A stretch of 64,000 nt of DNA from Prevotellaceae bacterium (GCA_028723525.1 JAQYET010000034.1:62001-126000); one strand, 5' to 3'; shown: positions 35,190 to 44,982, counted from the stretch's first letter. Notes: generated by a model not told the origin, from the letters alone. Made by a program: numbers and translations.

Positions 35190-38100
35190 ATGAGAAAACT
35201 TTTTTTTATGTTGTGCTCTGTGCTTATGCTGTGCAGCATGGCGAAAGCACAGACAGTGGAGAACGGCGTACTTACCTCATGGGACGGCGCACGCGGGATG
35301 ATAACAATCCCTGACGGCGTTACCGAGATTGTAGCAAACTGCTTCTATCAAGAAGGAGAGGCTGACGACGAAGGCTGGGAAGTGTCGGAGCCGGTGAGCA
35401 ACACCGACATCACCGGCGTAAACCTTAACAACGTGACGAAGATCGGGAAGAATGCGTTCAGGGGATGCACCGGCATCACCGTGATACAAGCACCCAATGT
35501 GCAGAACGTGGGCGAAGCATCATTCTACGGATGCGACGCTCTCACCGAGATAAACCTGCCCGCGATAGTTACGCTCGGCAAGGATGCGTTCAGCTATTGC
35601 ACCGATGTCACATCAATCTCTTTGGGAAATACGCTGACAACAGTCATCGGCAACCCGTTCAAGAAGTGCGACAAGGTGCAGAGTATGACGATGACCGACG
35701 GCGGCGCGGCGTTCCATACCGTTTCCGACGCTCTCTTGCGCAAGTCCGACGCAGCCCTAATAGCATTTGCAGGGGCAAAGAATGAGGTGTCGCTCGATGC
35801 CGAGACGTGCAAGATTGTGGGCGAACAGGCTTTCCAGAGCAACACCATGCTGAAGAAGGTGAACCTGCCGGGTGTCACGGTGGTTGGCAGCAACGCATTC
35901 AACATGTGCTCGTCGCTGACAGAACTCTACCTGCCACGCCTCGTGAGAGTCAACGACGACAGTTTCACAACGTTCAACGGCGTCGGCTCTCTCAGCGTTA
36001 TCGACATTCACCTCAGCGAGAACTTCGAGACCTTCGGATACAGCCTTGCCGACAAGTCGCAGACAACTATCTACGTGGCAAGCGAAACGATAAAGACAAA
36101 ACTGCAGAAGGAGTTCAGCAAGTGCAACATCGTGGTGGGCGAACCGGCTGCAACGAAAAAATATAAGGTGACATTCTCTGCAACTCCTGCCGACTTAGGC
36201 ACAATGGAGGCATGGACAACGGGAGCCGTGGATGTGCAGAGCGGACAGGAACTTTACGAGGGTTCGATGGTGAAAATCAAGGCTATTCCGCTCTACGGAA
36301 ACCGCATTGCCAAGTGGACCGTGAACGGAAACGTGCTCACCGAGCCACAGCCAACCGAGGGCACTAACGGACAGATATACACAATCGACGCCCTGCAGGG
36401 ACCGGTTGACGTGGTGGTGACATTCGAGGAAATGCCCGCCGGATATGTGGTGTTCTTCAAGAGCATGCAGCCCGGATACGGAACGATTACCTGCAAGACA
36501 CAGGACGGAAAAGAGGTGAAGACCGCCGAAGAGGTGCCCGTTGGCTCGGTGCTCACCTTCACGGCAACGCCGTTCGAGGGTTATCACGTCACAGAGTGGT
36601 ATCATGAGGTGACGGCAGCCGACAATTCTTCGTCGTTCGAGATTATAGAGGGGCAATATGGCAAAACCACCTACACCTGTGAGGCTTACGACATGATGGA
36701 CATACGAGTTGACTTCGAGCGCAACACCGGCACCAATGTTGTGAAATTCAAATCACTGAACGAATATGGCACTGTGACTGCCGCTGCAAACGGCGTGGAA
36801 ATATCCACCGGGACTGCCGTGGCTTCCGGTTCGAAGGTGGTGTTCACTGCCCATCCGCAGGAGGGATATAAGGTGGACAGCTGGCTCAACAACAACGAAC
36901 TGATAGTGGGATTTACCGGAAACGAATATGTTATAGAAAACCTCAACGCCGACGTTGAAATCGATCTCGTATGCTCCAAGGATGAGGGCAGCGGCAACGA
37001 ACACCTGCCGGTGGTCGAGAACGGACACCTCGTGAAGTGGCTTGCCGTGGGCGAAGCAGTGGTAGGCGACACGATAACTGCCATCGATGAACGCGCTTTC
37101 GAAGGTGCAAACGAGATGACAAAGGTGACAATCGGCAAGAACGTAGCAACGATAGGCGAACTGCCGTTCCTCTACTGCACACGACTCACTGCAATCACCG
37201 TTGACCCCGAGAACAAACATTTCTGCGATGTTGACGGCGTTGTATATAATAAGGAGAAAACAGAAATCGTGGCATATCCTTCGGGACGCGAAAATCCGGA
37301 ATACACCTTGCTGCAAACCACACAGACGGTGCGCCCGGGAGCCTTCGCTGCAAACTTCTATCTCGAGGGCGTGAAAGTGCCGACATCGGAAATGGCTATC
37401 GCTTCTGAAGCCGGTGCCCTCTATTCCGCAGACAGGAAAACACTGCTCTTCCAACCCATAACAGCAGGCGAAGAACTCGCCGTGAAGGAGGGTGTGGAGA
37501 GCATCGCACGACTGGCAATAGCCTTCAGTCCGGTGTTCAAGAAGGTGTTCTTCCCCGCTTCGCTCAAGCGAATAGAGTCTTTGGGAATGGGATACAACAT
37601 GATGCTGGCGCAGATTGGTTGGCAGGAGGGTGTCGCTCCGGCACTTGAGACAATCGGAAACAATGCTTTCGAGCGCGACATGTCGCTGCTCCAACTGCCT
37701 TACATCGCTTCGCTGAAGACCATTGGCAGCAAGGCGTTCCTCAACGTTCTGCTCATGGAAGAGGCACATATCCCTGCAGGCTGCACACTCTCGCCCGACG
37801 CTTTCGAGCATTGCGTGGCACTGATGAATGTCTATGCCTATGCCATGCAACCGCAGGACATCACCGACGCTACATTCCAAGACATCGAGAACATCGAAAC
37901 GGCTACCCTGCACGTGCCGGAAGGCACTGCCGGACTGTATAAGGCAGCACCGGGCTGGCGTCGTTTCAACCTCGTCACCGAAGACATTGCAAGTGGCATC
38001 ACCTCTGCATCAGCTTCTGACGGCTTCCGCGCCGCGCGTGCCGACAACGGTATTCTGGTGGAGGGCGTGACCGCAGGCGAGCCTTATGCACTGTATTCCG

Positions 38101-38219
38101 TTACCGGGCAGTGTCTCGCAAAGGGCACAGCCCGCACCAACAGCATCTTTGTTCCGATGCAACGCGCCGCAGGAATGATAATCGTCAAGGTTGGAACGAA
38201 GACCTTGAAGGTGTGGTAA
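35190..38219 (+). CDS. BspA-like leucine-rich-repeat surface protein
   Basis: 1009 residues. Signal peptide (RKLFFMLCSVLMLCSMAKAQ). Two blocks of BspA/LRR_5 repeats, about 30-290 and 610-930, with units such as VTKIGKNAFRGCTGITVI and LETIGNNAFERDMSLLQL. Between them are three InlB B-repeat-like domains (about 320-600; for example GSVLTFTATPFEGYHVTEW and GSKVVFTAHPQEGYKVDSW). The C-terminal 65 residues (YALYSVTGQCLAKGTA, GMIIVKVGTKTLKVW) look like a type IX sorting tail. BspA-type proteins mediate adhesion to host proteins and other bacteria. It has its own promoter and a 120-nt leader. Confidence 0.85.
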   Translation: MRKLFFMLCSVLMLCSMAKAQTVENGVLTSWDGARGMITIPDGVTEIVANCFYQEGEADDEGWEVSEPVSNTDITGVNLNNVTKIGKNAFRGCTGITVIQAPNVQNVGEASFYGCDALTEINLPAIVTLGKDAFSYCTDVTSISLGNTLTTVIGNPFKKCDKVQSMTMTDGGAAFHTVSDALLRKSDAALIAFAGAKNEVSLDAETCKIVGEQAFQSNTMLKKVNLPGVTVVGSNAFNMCSSLTELYLPRLVRVNDDSFTTFNGVGSLSVIDIHLSENFETFGYSLADKSQTTIYVASETIKTKLQKEFSKCNIVVGEPAATKKYKVTFSATPADLGTMEAWTTGAVDVQSGQELYEGSMVKIKAIPLYGNRIAKWTVNGNVLTEPQPTEGTNGQIYTIDALQGPVDVVVTFEEMPAGYVVFFKSMQPGYGTITCKTQDGKEVKTAEEVPVGSVLTFTATPFEGYHVTEWYHEVTAADNSSSFEIIEGQYGKTTYTCEAYDMMDIRVDFERNTGTNVVKFKSLNEYGTVTAAANGVEISTGTAVASGSKVVFTAHPQEGYKVDSWLNNNELIVGFTGNEYVIENLNADVEIDLVCSKDEGSGNEHLPVVENGHLVKWLAVGEAVVGDTITAIDERAFEGANEMTKVTIGKNVATIGELPFLYCTRLTAITVDPENKHFCDVDGVVYNKEKTEIVAYPSGRENPEYTLLQTTQTVRPGAFAANFYLEGVKVPTSEMAIASEAGALYSADRKTLLFQPITAGEELAVKEGVESIARLAIAFSPVFKKVFFPASLKRIESLGMGYNMMLAQIGWQEGVAPALETIGNNAFERDMSLLQLPYIASLKTIGSKAFLNVLLMEEAHIPAGCTLSPDAFEHCVALMNVYAYAMQPQDITDATFQDIENIETATLHVPEGTAGLYKAAPGWRRFNLVTEDIASGITSASASDGFRAARADNGILVEGVTAGEPYALYSVTGQCLAKGTARTNSIFVPMQRAAGMIIVKVGTKTLKVW

Positions 38220-38220
38220 C

Positions 38221-38275
38221 ACATCGTTTCGACAGAAAGACACAGTGAGTTTTTCGACAGAAAGACAAACGATGT
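38221..38275. repeat. Inverted repeat enclosing two GACAGAAAGACA repeats
   Basis: ACATCGTTT and AAACGATGT bound a segment with two direct copies of TTTCGACAGAAAGACA. It starts 1 nt after the BspA-like stop codon. Related phrases recur near 23270-23390, 23660 and 38740. Confidence 0.6.
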
Positions 38276-38422
38276 TGATGAAAAAGGCATAAGGTCAGGA
38301 CGAAGAAACGGCATTTCCACGTGTCATCAACGCCGGGCAAGGCGAAAAGCCACGGCATGACCGGTGCCCTATGCCTTCATCATTGATTATCCACAACTTA
38401 ACAACAGAACGTCTTTTGCCCG

Positions 38423-38507
38423 GTGATTTCGCCGATTTTATAAAACAAAATCGCCGAAATTGCAAACCAAAATCGCCGAAATTGCGGAGCAATTTCGGCG
38501 ATTTTAC
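38423..38507. repeat. 85-bp intergenic repeat, copy C
   Basis: Same length and period as copies A and B, but unit orientation is inverted-forward-forward-inverted. Confidence 0.85.
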
Positions 38508-38627
38508 TTTTCCAAACATACACAATTATCCTCCCACACATCACTAACATCACCACAAACTCACACAAGCCAATACTCTATCTCCCCTCTCCCCGCATTC
38601 CCAATAACGTTTAAGGCACATAAAAAA

Positions 38628-38699
38628 CACGTCACATTTACGTGCATCTGCATCAAGTTATTCTTTTCTTGATACACAAATCACCGTAAATGTGACGTG
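38628..38699. repeat. 72-nt double hairpin
   Basis: Perfect 15-bp outer stem (CACGTCACATTTACG / CGTAAATGTGACGTG) with an inner stem ATCAAG / CTTGAT. No T-tract, so not a classic terminator; lies between convergent genes. Confidence 0.7.
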
Positions 38700-38795
38700 A
38701 ATGTTAGTTTAGGATAAGTCTTTTGCCCGACCTCCGTCTGTCTTTCCGTCAAAAAAGGACTTATTTCTTACTGTCGGAAAAACGAGGCAGTGTCA

Positions 38796-40190
38796 TCAGA
38801 AGTCTGCCGACTTAGGTGTTCTCGGGAACGGTATGACGTCGCGTATATTCTGCATTCCCGTGACAAACAATATCAGTCGTTCAAACCCGAGACCGAAGCC
38901 GCCGTGCGGACATGTGCCATATTTGCGGGTGTCAAGATACCACCACATGTCTTTCATCGGCACCTGTCGGCGGTCGATTTCCGACATCAGTTTATCGTAA
39001 TTCTCCTCGCGCACCGAGCCGCCGATAATCTCTCCAATCTGCGGGAACAGCACATCGGTGCCCTGTACGGTCTTGTCGTCATCGTTGAGCTTCATGTAGA
39101 ACGCCTTTATATCCTTAGGATAGTCGGTCATGATGACAGGTTTCTTGAAGTATTCCTCCACGAGGTAGCGTTCATGTTCGCTTGCAAGGTCGTCGCCCCA
39201 GTTGCATGGGAACTCGAATTTCCTGCCGTTCTTCACAGCCTCTTGCAAGATTTCCACACCCTTGGTGTAAGTCAGTCGCACGAAAGTTTCTTTCAGAACG
39301 CCCTCAAGACGCTGAATAAGAGTCTTGTCAACAAACTGGTTGAGGAACTCAAGATCTTCCCGGCAGTTGTCCAAGGCCCACTTCACGCAATACTTGATGA
39401 AATCCTCTTCGAGGTCCATCAGGTCGTTGAGGTCGATGAAAGCCACCTCCGGCTCAATCATCCAGAACTCTGCGAGGTGTCTCGGAGTGTTGCTGTTCTC
39501 TGCGCGGAAAGTTGGTCCGAAAGTGTATATCGCACCGAGTGACGTGGCACCGAGTTCGCCTTCCAACTGTCCGCTCACCGTGAGTGAGGTCTGTTTCCCG
39601 AAGAAATCATCATCATAGACAATCTTTCCCTCATCGTCCTTTTTCAGGTCGTACAGGTTCTTTGTCGTCACTTGAAACATCTGCCCAGCCCCTTCGCAAT
39701 CGCTCGCCGTTACGATGGGCGAATGGAAATAGAAGAAACCGTGCTCGTGGAAATAGCTGTGTATCGCAATCGCCATGTTATGCCGTATGCGCATCACAGC
39801 CCCGAAGGTGTTCGTCCGGAGACGCAGGTGAGCATACTGACGCATGTATTCGAATGTCTGTCCTTTCTTCTGCATCGGGTAATCGCTTCCGCAAACACCG
39901 TAAACCTCTATGTTCTCGCAGTGAATTTCTGACGCCTGTCCCTTTGCCGGACTCTCAACGAGTTTTCCGGTCACGCCGATACATGCCCCTGTGGTTATCT
40001 GCTTCAAGGTCTCGTCGTCCACGATGCCGGCGTCAACCACCACCTGAACATTCTTTATCGTCGAACCATCGTTGAGCGCGATGAAATCAACCGCCTTGCT
40101 TGAGCGGTGGGTTCTGACCCAGCCTTTCACACAAACGTCCTTCCCGTATTCGGTATCTCTCAGGACGTCAACTATTTTTGTCCTTTTCAT
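38796..40190 (-). CDS. asnS: Asparagine-tRNA ligase
   Basis: 464 residues from the ATG at 40190 ([10 protein letters not shown]); 14 further codons upstream from a non-ATG start are less likely. Charges tRNA-Asn. An N-terminal OB-fold ([12 protein letters not shown]) is followed by the class II catalytic core: [17 protein letters not shown] (motif 2), [12 protein letters not shown], and [12 protein letters not shown] (motif 3). Third of three same-strand genes after purB and the RluB-type gene. The 75-nt gap upstream has a small CCCGTTG/CAACGGG hairpin. Confidence 0.95.
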   Translation of the reverse strand: MKRTKIVDVLRDTEYGKDVCVKGWVRTHRSSKAVDFIALNDGSTIKNVQVVVDAGIVDDETLKQITTGACIGVTGKLVESPAKGQASEIHCENIEVYGVCGSDYPMQKKGQTFEYMRQYAHLRLRTNTFGAVMRIRHNMAIAIHSYFHEHGFFYFHSPIVTASDCEGAGQMFQVTTKNLYDLKKDDEGKIVYDDDFFGKQTSLTVSGQLEGELGATSLGAIYTFGPTFRAENSNTPRHLAEFWMIEPEVAFIDLNDLMDLEEDFIKYCVKWALDNCREDLEFLNQFVDKTLIQRLEGVLKETFVRLTYTKGVEILQEAVKNGRKFEFPCNWGDDLASEHERYLVEEYFKKPVIMTDYPKDIKAFYMKLNDDDKTVQGTDVLFPQIGEIIGGSVREENYDKLMSEIDRRQVPMKDMWWYLDTRKYGTCPHGGFGLGFERLILFVTGMQNIRDVIPFPRTPKSADF

Positions 40191-40265
40191 TTCGATTTGT
40201 TTAAATTCGTCGCCCGTTGCAAGACGTTTCACAACGGGAAACGAGTGACACTGTTAATACTTAGG

Positions 40266-41696
40266 TTATTCGAACGCGCCCATGCGCAGCATCTCCACTT
40301 CCTGCTCTGTGAGGAAACGCCAGTCGCCGCGACGCAGGTTCTTCTTCGTGAGACCGGCAAACAGCACACGGTCGAGTTTCAGCACGCGATAGCCGAGTTT
40401 CTCGAATATGCGGCGCACGATACGGTTCTTTCCGCTGTGTATCTCGATACCCACCTGCTTCTTGTCGAAACCGTCGTTGGCATACTCCATTGCATCTGCA
40501 TGCACCTCACCGTCCTCCAACTCGATGCCTTCCTTCACTTGGTCGATGTCTTCCTGTGTCACGGGACGGTCGAGGAACACGTGATACACTTTCTTCTTGA
40601 GGAATTTCGGGTGGGTGAGTTTTGAGGCGAGGTCGCCGTCGTTGGTGAGCAGAAGCACTCCCGTTGTGTTGCGGTCGAGCCTTCCAACAGGGTAGATGCG
40701 CTCCGGGCAGACGTTGCTAACCAAGTCCATAACGGTCTTGCGCTGCTGTGGGTCGTCAGAAGTGGTGACGTAATCCTTAGGTTTGTTCAGCAGAACATAA
40801 ACCTTTTTCTCCGGAGAAACCACATTTTCCTCAAACATCACCACGTCGGAACGCAGCACCTTTGTACCCAGTTCGGTAACAACCTCACCGTTCACCGTAA
40901 CCTTGCCTGATACGATATACTCGTCTGCCTCACGCCGGCTGCACACTCCCGCATTGGCAATATATTTGTTCAAGCGTATCGGTTCGTTAGGGTCGAAGTT
41001 TTCCTCCTTATATTCTATGCGTTTCTTCAGGCTATATTTCGCATTAGGGTCATATCCCTGTGTGCGCGGACGATAACCATACCCACCGGCATTATAACCG
41101 CCTTGCTGACGAGGCTGATAACCGCCGCGAGACTGATAGCCTCCTTGCGGGCGAGGTTGATAGCCACCGCGCGGCTGATAACCACCCTGCTGTCGGGGTT
41201 GATAGCCGCCTTGCTGACGAGGCATGTAACCTCCCTGCGGGCGAGGTTGATAACCACTTTGCTGGCGTGGCACGTAACCTCCCTGCTGACGAGGTTGATA
41301 ACCACCTTCCTGACGTGGCATATAACCACCGTCGTTGTGCGGTTGATAGCCGCCTTGCTGTCGTTGCTGATAACCTCCGCGAGGCTGATAACCACCCTGC
41401 TGTCGGGGCTGATAACCACCACGCGGCTGATAACCTCCCTGCTGAGTGCGCGGGCGATAAGGGCGTGGAGCACCTTCTCCGTGCAATCCCGAGCCGAATC
41501 CATCGGGACGGAAACTGCCTCCTTCGGAAGCATCCATACGTGTATCGGCAGGACGTGATGTGTGAATACGAGGTCTTGGGGTACGACCTGTGCTACGATA
41601 ATCTCTTGAATATCCGCCAACCTGACGATAACCTTCCCGGCTCTCGTCCTGTCCGGATGTAAATCCTTCCATTTTGTTTTCCAATTCTTCTGACAT
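40266..41696 (-). CDS. RluB/RsuA-family pseudouridine synthase with long low-complexity N terminus
   Basis: 476 residues. About 70-225 is a tandem array of GGYQPR(Q/G)-type units rich in Gly, Tyr, Gln, Pro and Arg. A basic linker leads to an S4 RNA-binding domain (RLNKYIANAGVCSRREADE, from about 239) and the catalytic domain with GRLDRNTTGVLLLTNDG (catalytic Asp about 340) and the late RIVRRIFEKLGYRV. The family makes a single pseudouridine in 23S or 16S rRNA. E. coli RluB is about 290 residues; the difference is the repeat tail, which should be disordered and RNA-binding. rluB is a fair guess but not certain among paralogues. Confidence 0.9.
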   Translation of the reverse strand: MSEELENKMEGFTSGQDESREGYRQVGGYSRDYRSTGRTPRPRIHTSRPADTRMDASEGGSFRPDGFGSGLHGEGAPRPYRPRTQQGGYQPRGGYQPRQQGGYQPRGGYQQRQQGGYQPHNDGGYMPRQEGGYQPRQQGGYVPRQQSGYQPRPQGGYMPRQQGGYQPRQQGGYQPRGGYQPRPQGGYQSRGGYQPRQQGGYNAGGYGYRPRTQGYDPNAKYSLKKRIEYKEENFDPNEPIRLNKYIANAGVCSRREADEYIVSGKVTVNGEVVTELGTKVLRSDVVMFEENVVSPEKKVYVLLNKPKDYVTTSDDPQQRKTVMDLVSNVCPERIYPVGRLDRNTTGVLLLTNDGDLASKLTHPKFLKKKVYHVFLDRPVTQEDIDQVKEGIELEDGEVHADAMEYANDGFDKKQVGIEIHSGKNRIVRRIFEKLGYRVLKLDRVLFAGLTKKNLRRGDWRFLTEQEVEMLRMGAFE

Positions 41697-41780
41697 AATC
41701 TTAATTGTTTAATGCCTCACGGCGTTTCGTTTATTCTCTTTTTTTAAATTATAATACTATTAGTTGCCTTACGGCAATAT

Positions 41781-43127
41781 TCAAATTCCGGTGTAGTTAT
41801 GCGGCGTAATGGCACGCAATTCAGCCTTCACTTCCTCACTTACATCGAGTTTTTCGATGAAATCGCGTATCGTCTCGGAGGTCATCTTCTCGTTTGTGCG
41901 AGTGAGAGCCTTCAACGCTTCGTAAGGATTAGGATAAGCCTCACGGCGCAGAACGGTCTGTATCGCCTCTGCCACAACAGCCCAAGTGTTGTCGAGGTCT
42001 GCAGCAATCTTCTCTTCGTTGAGTATCAGTTTCCGCAATCCTTTCATCGTGCTCTGTATCGCTATCACACTATGCCCGATTGGTACACCGACGTTGCGCA
42101 GCACAGTTGAGTCGGTGAGGTCGCGCTGTAATCTGCTGACCGGCAATTTCTGTGCCAAGAACTGCAGTATGGCGTTCGATATACCGACGTTTCCTTCGCT
42201 GTTCTCGTAGTCTATTGGGTTCACCTTGTGCGGCATTGCGCTTGACCCTACTTCGCCTGCTTTTATCTTCTGCTTGAAATAATCCATTGAGATATACATC
42301 CAGAAGTCGCGATCGAGGTCGAGTATCACAGTGTTTATGCGGCGCAGGGCATCGAAAAGAGCACCGAGTTGGTCGTAATTGCTTATCTGCGTGGTATATT
42401 GTTCGCGCACAAGACCCAACTTCTCGCTCACAAAACGATTGCCGAACTCTCTCCAGTCGTAGCCCGGATATGCCACGTGATGGGCATTGAAATTGCCCGT
42501 GGCACCCCCGAATTTCGCCGTTATATCCACTGCCTTGAGAGAGCAGAGTTGCTGTTGAAGCCGGTAGGCGAACACAAGCACTTCCTTTCCTAACCTCGTC
42601 GGGCTGGCAGGCTGACCGTGAGTCTTTGCCAGCATAGGCACCTCTGCCCATTCCTCTGCATATTCGTTGAGAAGCGCAATCAGTCCTTCCACCTGCGGAA
42701 CATACACATCCTCAAGAGCCTCCTTGATTGAAAGCGGCACCGAGGTGTTGTTGATGTCCTGCGAGGTGAGTCCGAAATGTATGAATTCTTTATATTTACT
42801 GAAGTCGCCAATACCGTCAAGACGCTCTTTGATGAAATACTCCACCGCCTTAACGTCATGGTTAGTGACCTTTTCTATATCCTTTACGTGCTGTGCATCG
42901 TCAACGCTGAAATTGCGATAGATGTCTCGCAGCGGTTCAAAAAAATCGTGGTTGAAATCCTTCAGTTGTGGAAGTGGGAGTTCGCAAAGCGCGATGAAAT
43001 ACTCTATCTCCACCCTTATGCGGTAACGAATAAGCGCATACTCTGAAAAATAGAGTGCCAAACTGTCTGTCTTAGTCCTGTATCTGCCGTCTATGGGCGA
43101 AATTGCTGTAAGTAAGTTGAGTTCCAT
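41781..43127 (-). CDS. purB: Adenylosuccinate lyase
   Basis: 448 residues, normal length. Catalyses two fumarate-releasing steps in purine synthesis (SAICAR to AICAR and adenylosuccinate to AMP). Motifs: TSQDINNTSVPL, AKTHGQPASPTRLGKE and the lyase signature GSSAMPHKVNPIDYEN. The early part with RNFSVDDAQHVKDIEK is typical of the longer E. coli-like PurB. I see no clear promoter in the sequence just upstream. Confidence 0.95.
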   Translation of the reverse strand: MELNLLTAISPIDGRYRTKTDSLALYFSEYALIRYRIRVEIEYFIALCELPLPQLKDFNHDFFEPLRDIYRNFSVDDAQHVKDIEKVTNHDVKAVEYFIKERLDGIGDFSKYKEFIHFGLTSQDINNTSVPLSIKEALEDVYVPQVEGLIALLNEYAEEWAEVPMLAKTHGQPASPTRLGKEVLVFAYRLQQQLCSLKAVDITAKFGGATGNFNAHHVAYPGYDWREFGNRFVSEKLGLVREQYTTQISNYDQLGALFDALRRINTVILDLDRDFWMYISMDYFKQKIKAGEVGSSAMPHKVNPIDYENSEGNVGISNAILQFLAQKLPVSRLQRDLTDSTVLRNVGVPIGHSVIAIQSTMKGLRKLILNEEKIAADLDNTWAVVAEAIQTVLRREAYPNPYEALKALTRTNEKMTSETIRDFIEKLDVSEEVKAELRAITPHNYTGI

Positions 43128-43270
43128 ATCTGTCCTTTCATTTATTCTCTCGAATTTTCTGTGATAATTAATGACAATATTATTGTACGTGTAATCTTAA
43201 ATATTCGTTGATAGGCTAAGTAATCTGTATCCCGTTATTTCGAAATCCAATAGTTCAATTCTCCGTTTTG

Positions 43271-43309
43271 AAAAAAATCCCGCATCTCTTCTCCGAGAAG
43301 CGGGATTTT
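43271..43309 (-). terminator. Terminator of tRNA-Val
   Basis: On the minus strand AATCCCGC ... GCGGGATT followed by a T-run, 6 nt past the tRNA. Confidence 0.85.
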
Positions 43310-43315
43310 GCCAAG

Positions 43316-43390
43316 TGGGCGTTGACGGATTCGAACCGCCGACCCTCTGCTTGTAAGGCAGATGCTCTAAACCAGCTGAGCTAAACGCCC
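43316..43390 (-). tRNA. tRNA-Val (anticodon TAC)
   Basis: Cloverleaf on the minus strand: acceptor GGGCGTT/AACGCCC, D-arm GCTC...GAGC, anticodon stem TCTGC/GCAGA with loop CTTACAA (anticodon TAC), T-arm with GGTTCGAATCC. Discriminator base A; CCA is not encoded. Confidence 0.95.
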
Positions 43391-43410
43391 GTGCTTTACG
43401 AAAAGCGATG

Positions 43411-43442
43411 CAAAGATACTATGTTTTAATGTAACCTCCAAA
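43411..43442 (-). promoter_or_regulatory. Promoter of tRNA-Val
   Basis: Minus strand TTTG, 20 nt, TATCTTTG followed by C. Confidence 0.7.
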
Positions 43443-43591
43443 CTTTTCCCTGTTTTTTATCAAAAAAAGAGTAAAACTAATGCTCGATTCAACGATTTTT
43501 CCGTTTGGCAGAAAGCTATATCAAAAATAAAGCACTGCCTCTCTTGCATGGATTAGATAAAGTCATTACGAGACAAACTTACTAATACAAT

Positions 43592-43616
43592 AAAAAGCCA
43601 AGTAACTTGGCTTTTT
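43592..43616. terminator. Bidirectional terminator after tRNA-Leu
   Basis: AAAAAGCCAAG, 3-nt loop, CTTGGCTTTTT, starting 6 nt past the tRNA 3' end. Confidence 0.85.
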
Positions 43617-43621
43617 ATCTG

Positions 43622-43703
43622 TACCCAGACCCGGGATCGAACCGGGATGGATTGCTCCACTGGTGTTTGAGACCAGCGCGTCTACCGATTCCGCCATCTG
43701 GGC
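43622..43703 (-). tRNA. tRNA-Leu (anticodon CAA)
   Basis: Minus-strand class II tRNA of 82 nt: acceptor GCCCAGA/TCTGGGT, anticodon stem CTGGT/ACCAG with loop CTCAAAC (anticodon CAA), variable arm, and T-arm CCCGGTTCGATCCCGGG. Discriminator A; CCA not encoded. Confidence 0.95.
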
Positions 43704-43735
43704 GCGGCGAAACGTCGTGGTGACGAATGCGGGTG

Positions 43736-43766
43736 CAAAGGTAATTCTTTTTTTGTAAAGAACAAA
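43736..43766 (-). promoter_or_regulatory. Promoter of tRNA-Leu
   Basis: Minus strand TTTG, 19 nt, TACCTTTG followed by C; perfect match. Confidence 0.8.
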
Positions 43767-43802
43767 GGAAATAGAAAAAATATTTAAATAATGGCGAGAA
43801 AG

Positions 43803-43834
43803 TTTGCCGGAGCGATTTATTATTGTTATTTTCG
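43803..43834 (+). promoter_or_regulatory. Possible promoter of nucleotidyltransferase gene
   Basis: TTTG, 20 nt, TATTTTCG; one mismatch in the -7 box. Confidence 0.45.
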
Positions 43835-43857
43835 TAGCAGAATTCATATCTGATAGG

Positions 43858-44952
43858 ATGAGAACACTTAACAAAGATAACTACTGCGTTATACTGGCGG
43901 GCGGAAAGGGACGCAGGCTGTGGCCGTGCAGTCGTGAAAGTAAGCCGAAACAGTTTGTCGATTTCTTCTCCACAGGCAGGACATTGCTGCAACAGACGTT
44001 CGACAGGATGAGCAAACTGATACCGATTGAGAACATATATGTCAACACCAACCACGTTTATGCCCACTTCGTGGAGGAGCAACTGCCGGAACTCCCGCAC
44101 GGAAACATTCTCAGCGAACCGACATTCCGAAACACCGCACCGAGCACGGCATGGGCTACATACCGCATCTGCCATAAGAACGCCGGCGCGCGGATTGTGA
44201 TTACACCGAGCGACATGGCTGTGTTCAACGAGGAGTCGTTTCTTGACAATGTAGAGCGCGGATTGTGTGTGGTGGCAGAACACGACGCACTGCTCGCAAT
44301 GGGAGTGAAACCCACTCGCCCCGAACCGGGATACGGATACATTCAGCATGGAGAAAAATGTGATAAGGACTCAATATTCCGCGTGAAGTCGTTCACGGAG
44401 AAACCGGAGCGCAGTTTTGCCGAGATGTTTCTCAAGAGCGGCGAGTTTCTGTGGAACAGCGGGCTATTCCTTGCCAACGCGAGATACCTGCGCCATTCGT
44501 TGAAGCAACTTTTCCCCAAGGTGCTGATGGAGTTTGCAGACAAAGACCACGTGTGGAATCCTGAGGAGGAAATGACATACGTGAACGAGAATTTCCCTGC
44601 CTACCCCAACCTTTCCATAGATACCGGCATTTTGGAGATGAGCGAGAACGTGTATGTAATGCAGTGCGACTTCGGTTGGGCAGACCTCGGCATGTGGCAC
44701 TCCATATACGACAGCATGAGCAAAAACGACGGTGACAACGTGAGTATCGGCGGAAAAACGATGATGGAAGACAGCCACGGCAACATAATAAAGTTGCCCG
44801 ACGACCACATCGGCATCATAAACGGTCTCGAAGACTTCATCGTAGCCGAGAACGGCAACGTGCTTCTCATCTGCAAGCGAGAAGACTCGTCGGCACTGAT
44901 AAAGAAATACATCAGCGACGTACAGCTGAAATACGGCGACACTTACGTATGA
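43858..44952 (+). CDS. manC: Mannose-1-phosphate guanylyltransferase
   Basis: 364 residues from the ATG at 43858. It makes GDP-mannose from mannose-1-phosphate and GTP for glycans. The nucleotide-binding start ILAGGKGRRLWPCSR with KPKQF, the EPTFRNTAPS motif, ITPSDM, FTEKP and FLWNSGLFL are characteristic. The C-terminal fused isomerase domain of bifunctional ManC enzymes is absent, so this is the short, transferase-only type. Stands alone, with repeat copy D downstream. Confidence 0.9.
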   Translation: MRTLNKDNYCVILAGGKGRRLWPCSRESKPKQFVDFFSTGRTLLQQTFDRMSKLIPIENIYVNTNHVYAHFVEEQLPELPHGNILSEPTFRNTAPSTAWATYRICHKNAGARIVITPSDMAVFNEESFLDNVERGLCVVAEHDALLAMGVKPTRPEPGYGYIQHGEKCDKDSIFRVKSFTEKPERSFAEMFLKSGEFLWNSGLFLANARYLRHSLKQLFPKVLMEFADKDHVWNPEEEMTYVNENFPAYPNLSIDTGILEMSENVYVMQCDFGWADLGMWHSIYDSMSKNDGDNVSIGGKTMMEDSHGNIIKLPDDHIGIINGLEDFIVAENGNVLLICKREDSSALIKKYISDVQLKYGDTYV

Positions 44953-44982
44953 AACGCCCGGCGGAAGCAACTTTACCGTGAT

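Larger units (their letters stand above)
38220..38795. other. 576-bp repeat-rich intergenic region between convergent genes
   Basis: Holds a 55-bp inverted repeat (38221-38275), 85-bp repeat copy C (38423-38507), and a long hairpin (38628-38699). No gene seen. Confidence 0.6.
43128..43857. other. tRNA-bearing intergenic region
   Basis: 730 bp containing tRNA-Val and tRNA-Leu on the minus strand, each with its own promoter and terminator, and the plus-strand promoter of the sugar nucleotidyltransferase gene. No protein gene seen. Confidence 0.7.

Noticed and set aside
36753..37913. Long open frame opposite the BspA-like gene
   Set aside because: Antisense to the repeat regions; periodicity mirrors the leucine-rich repeats.
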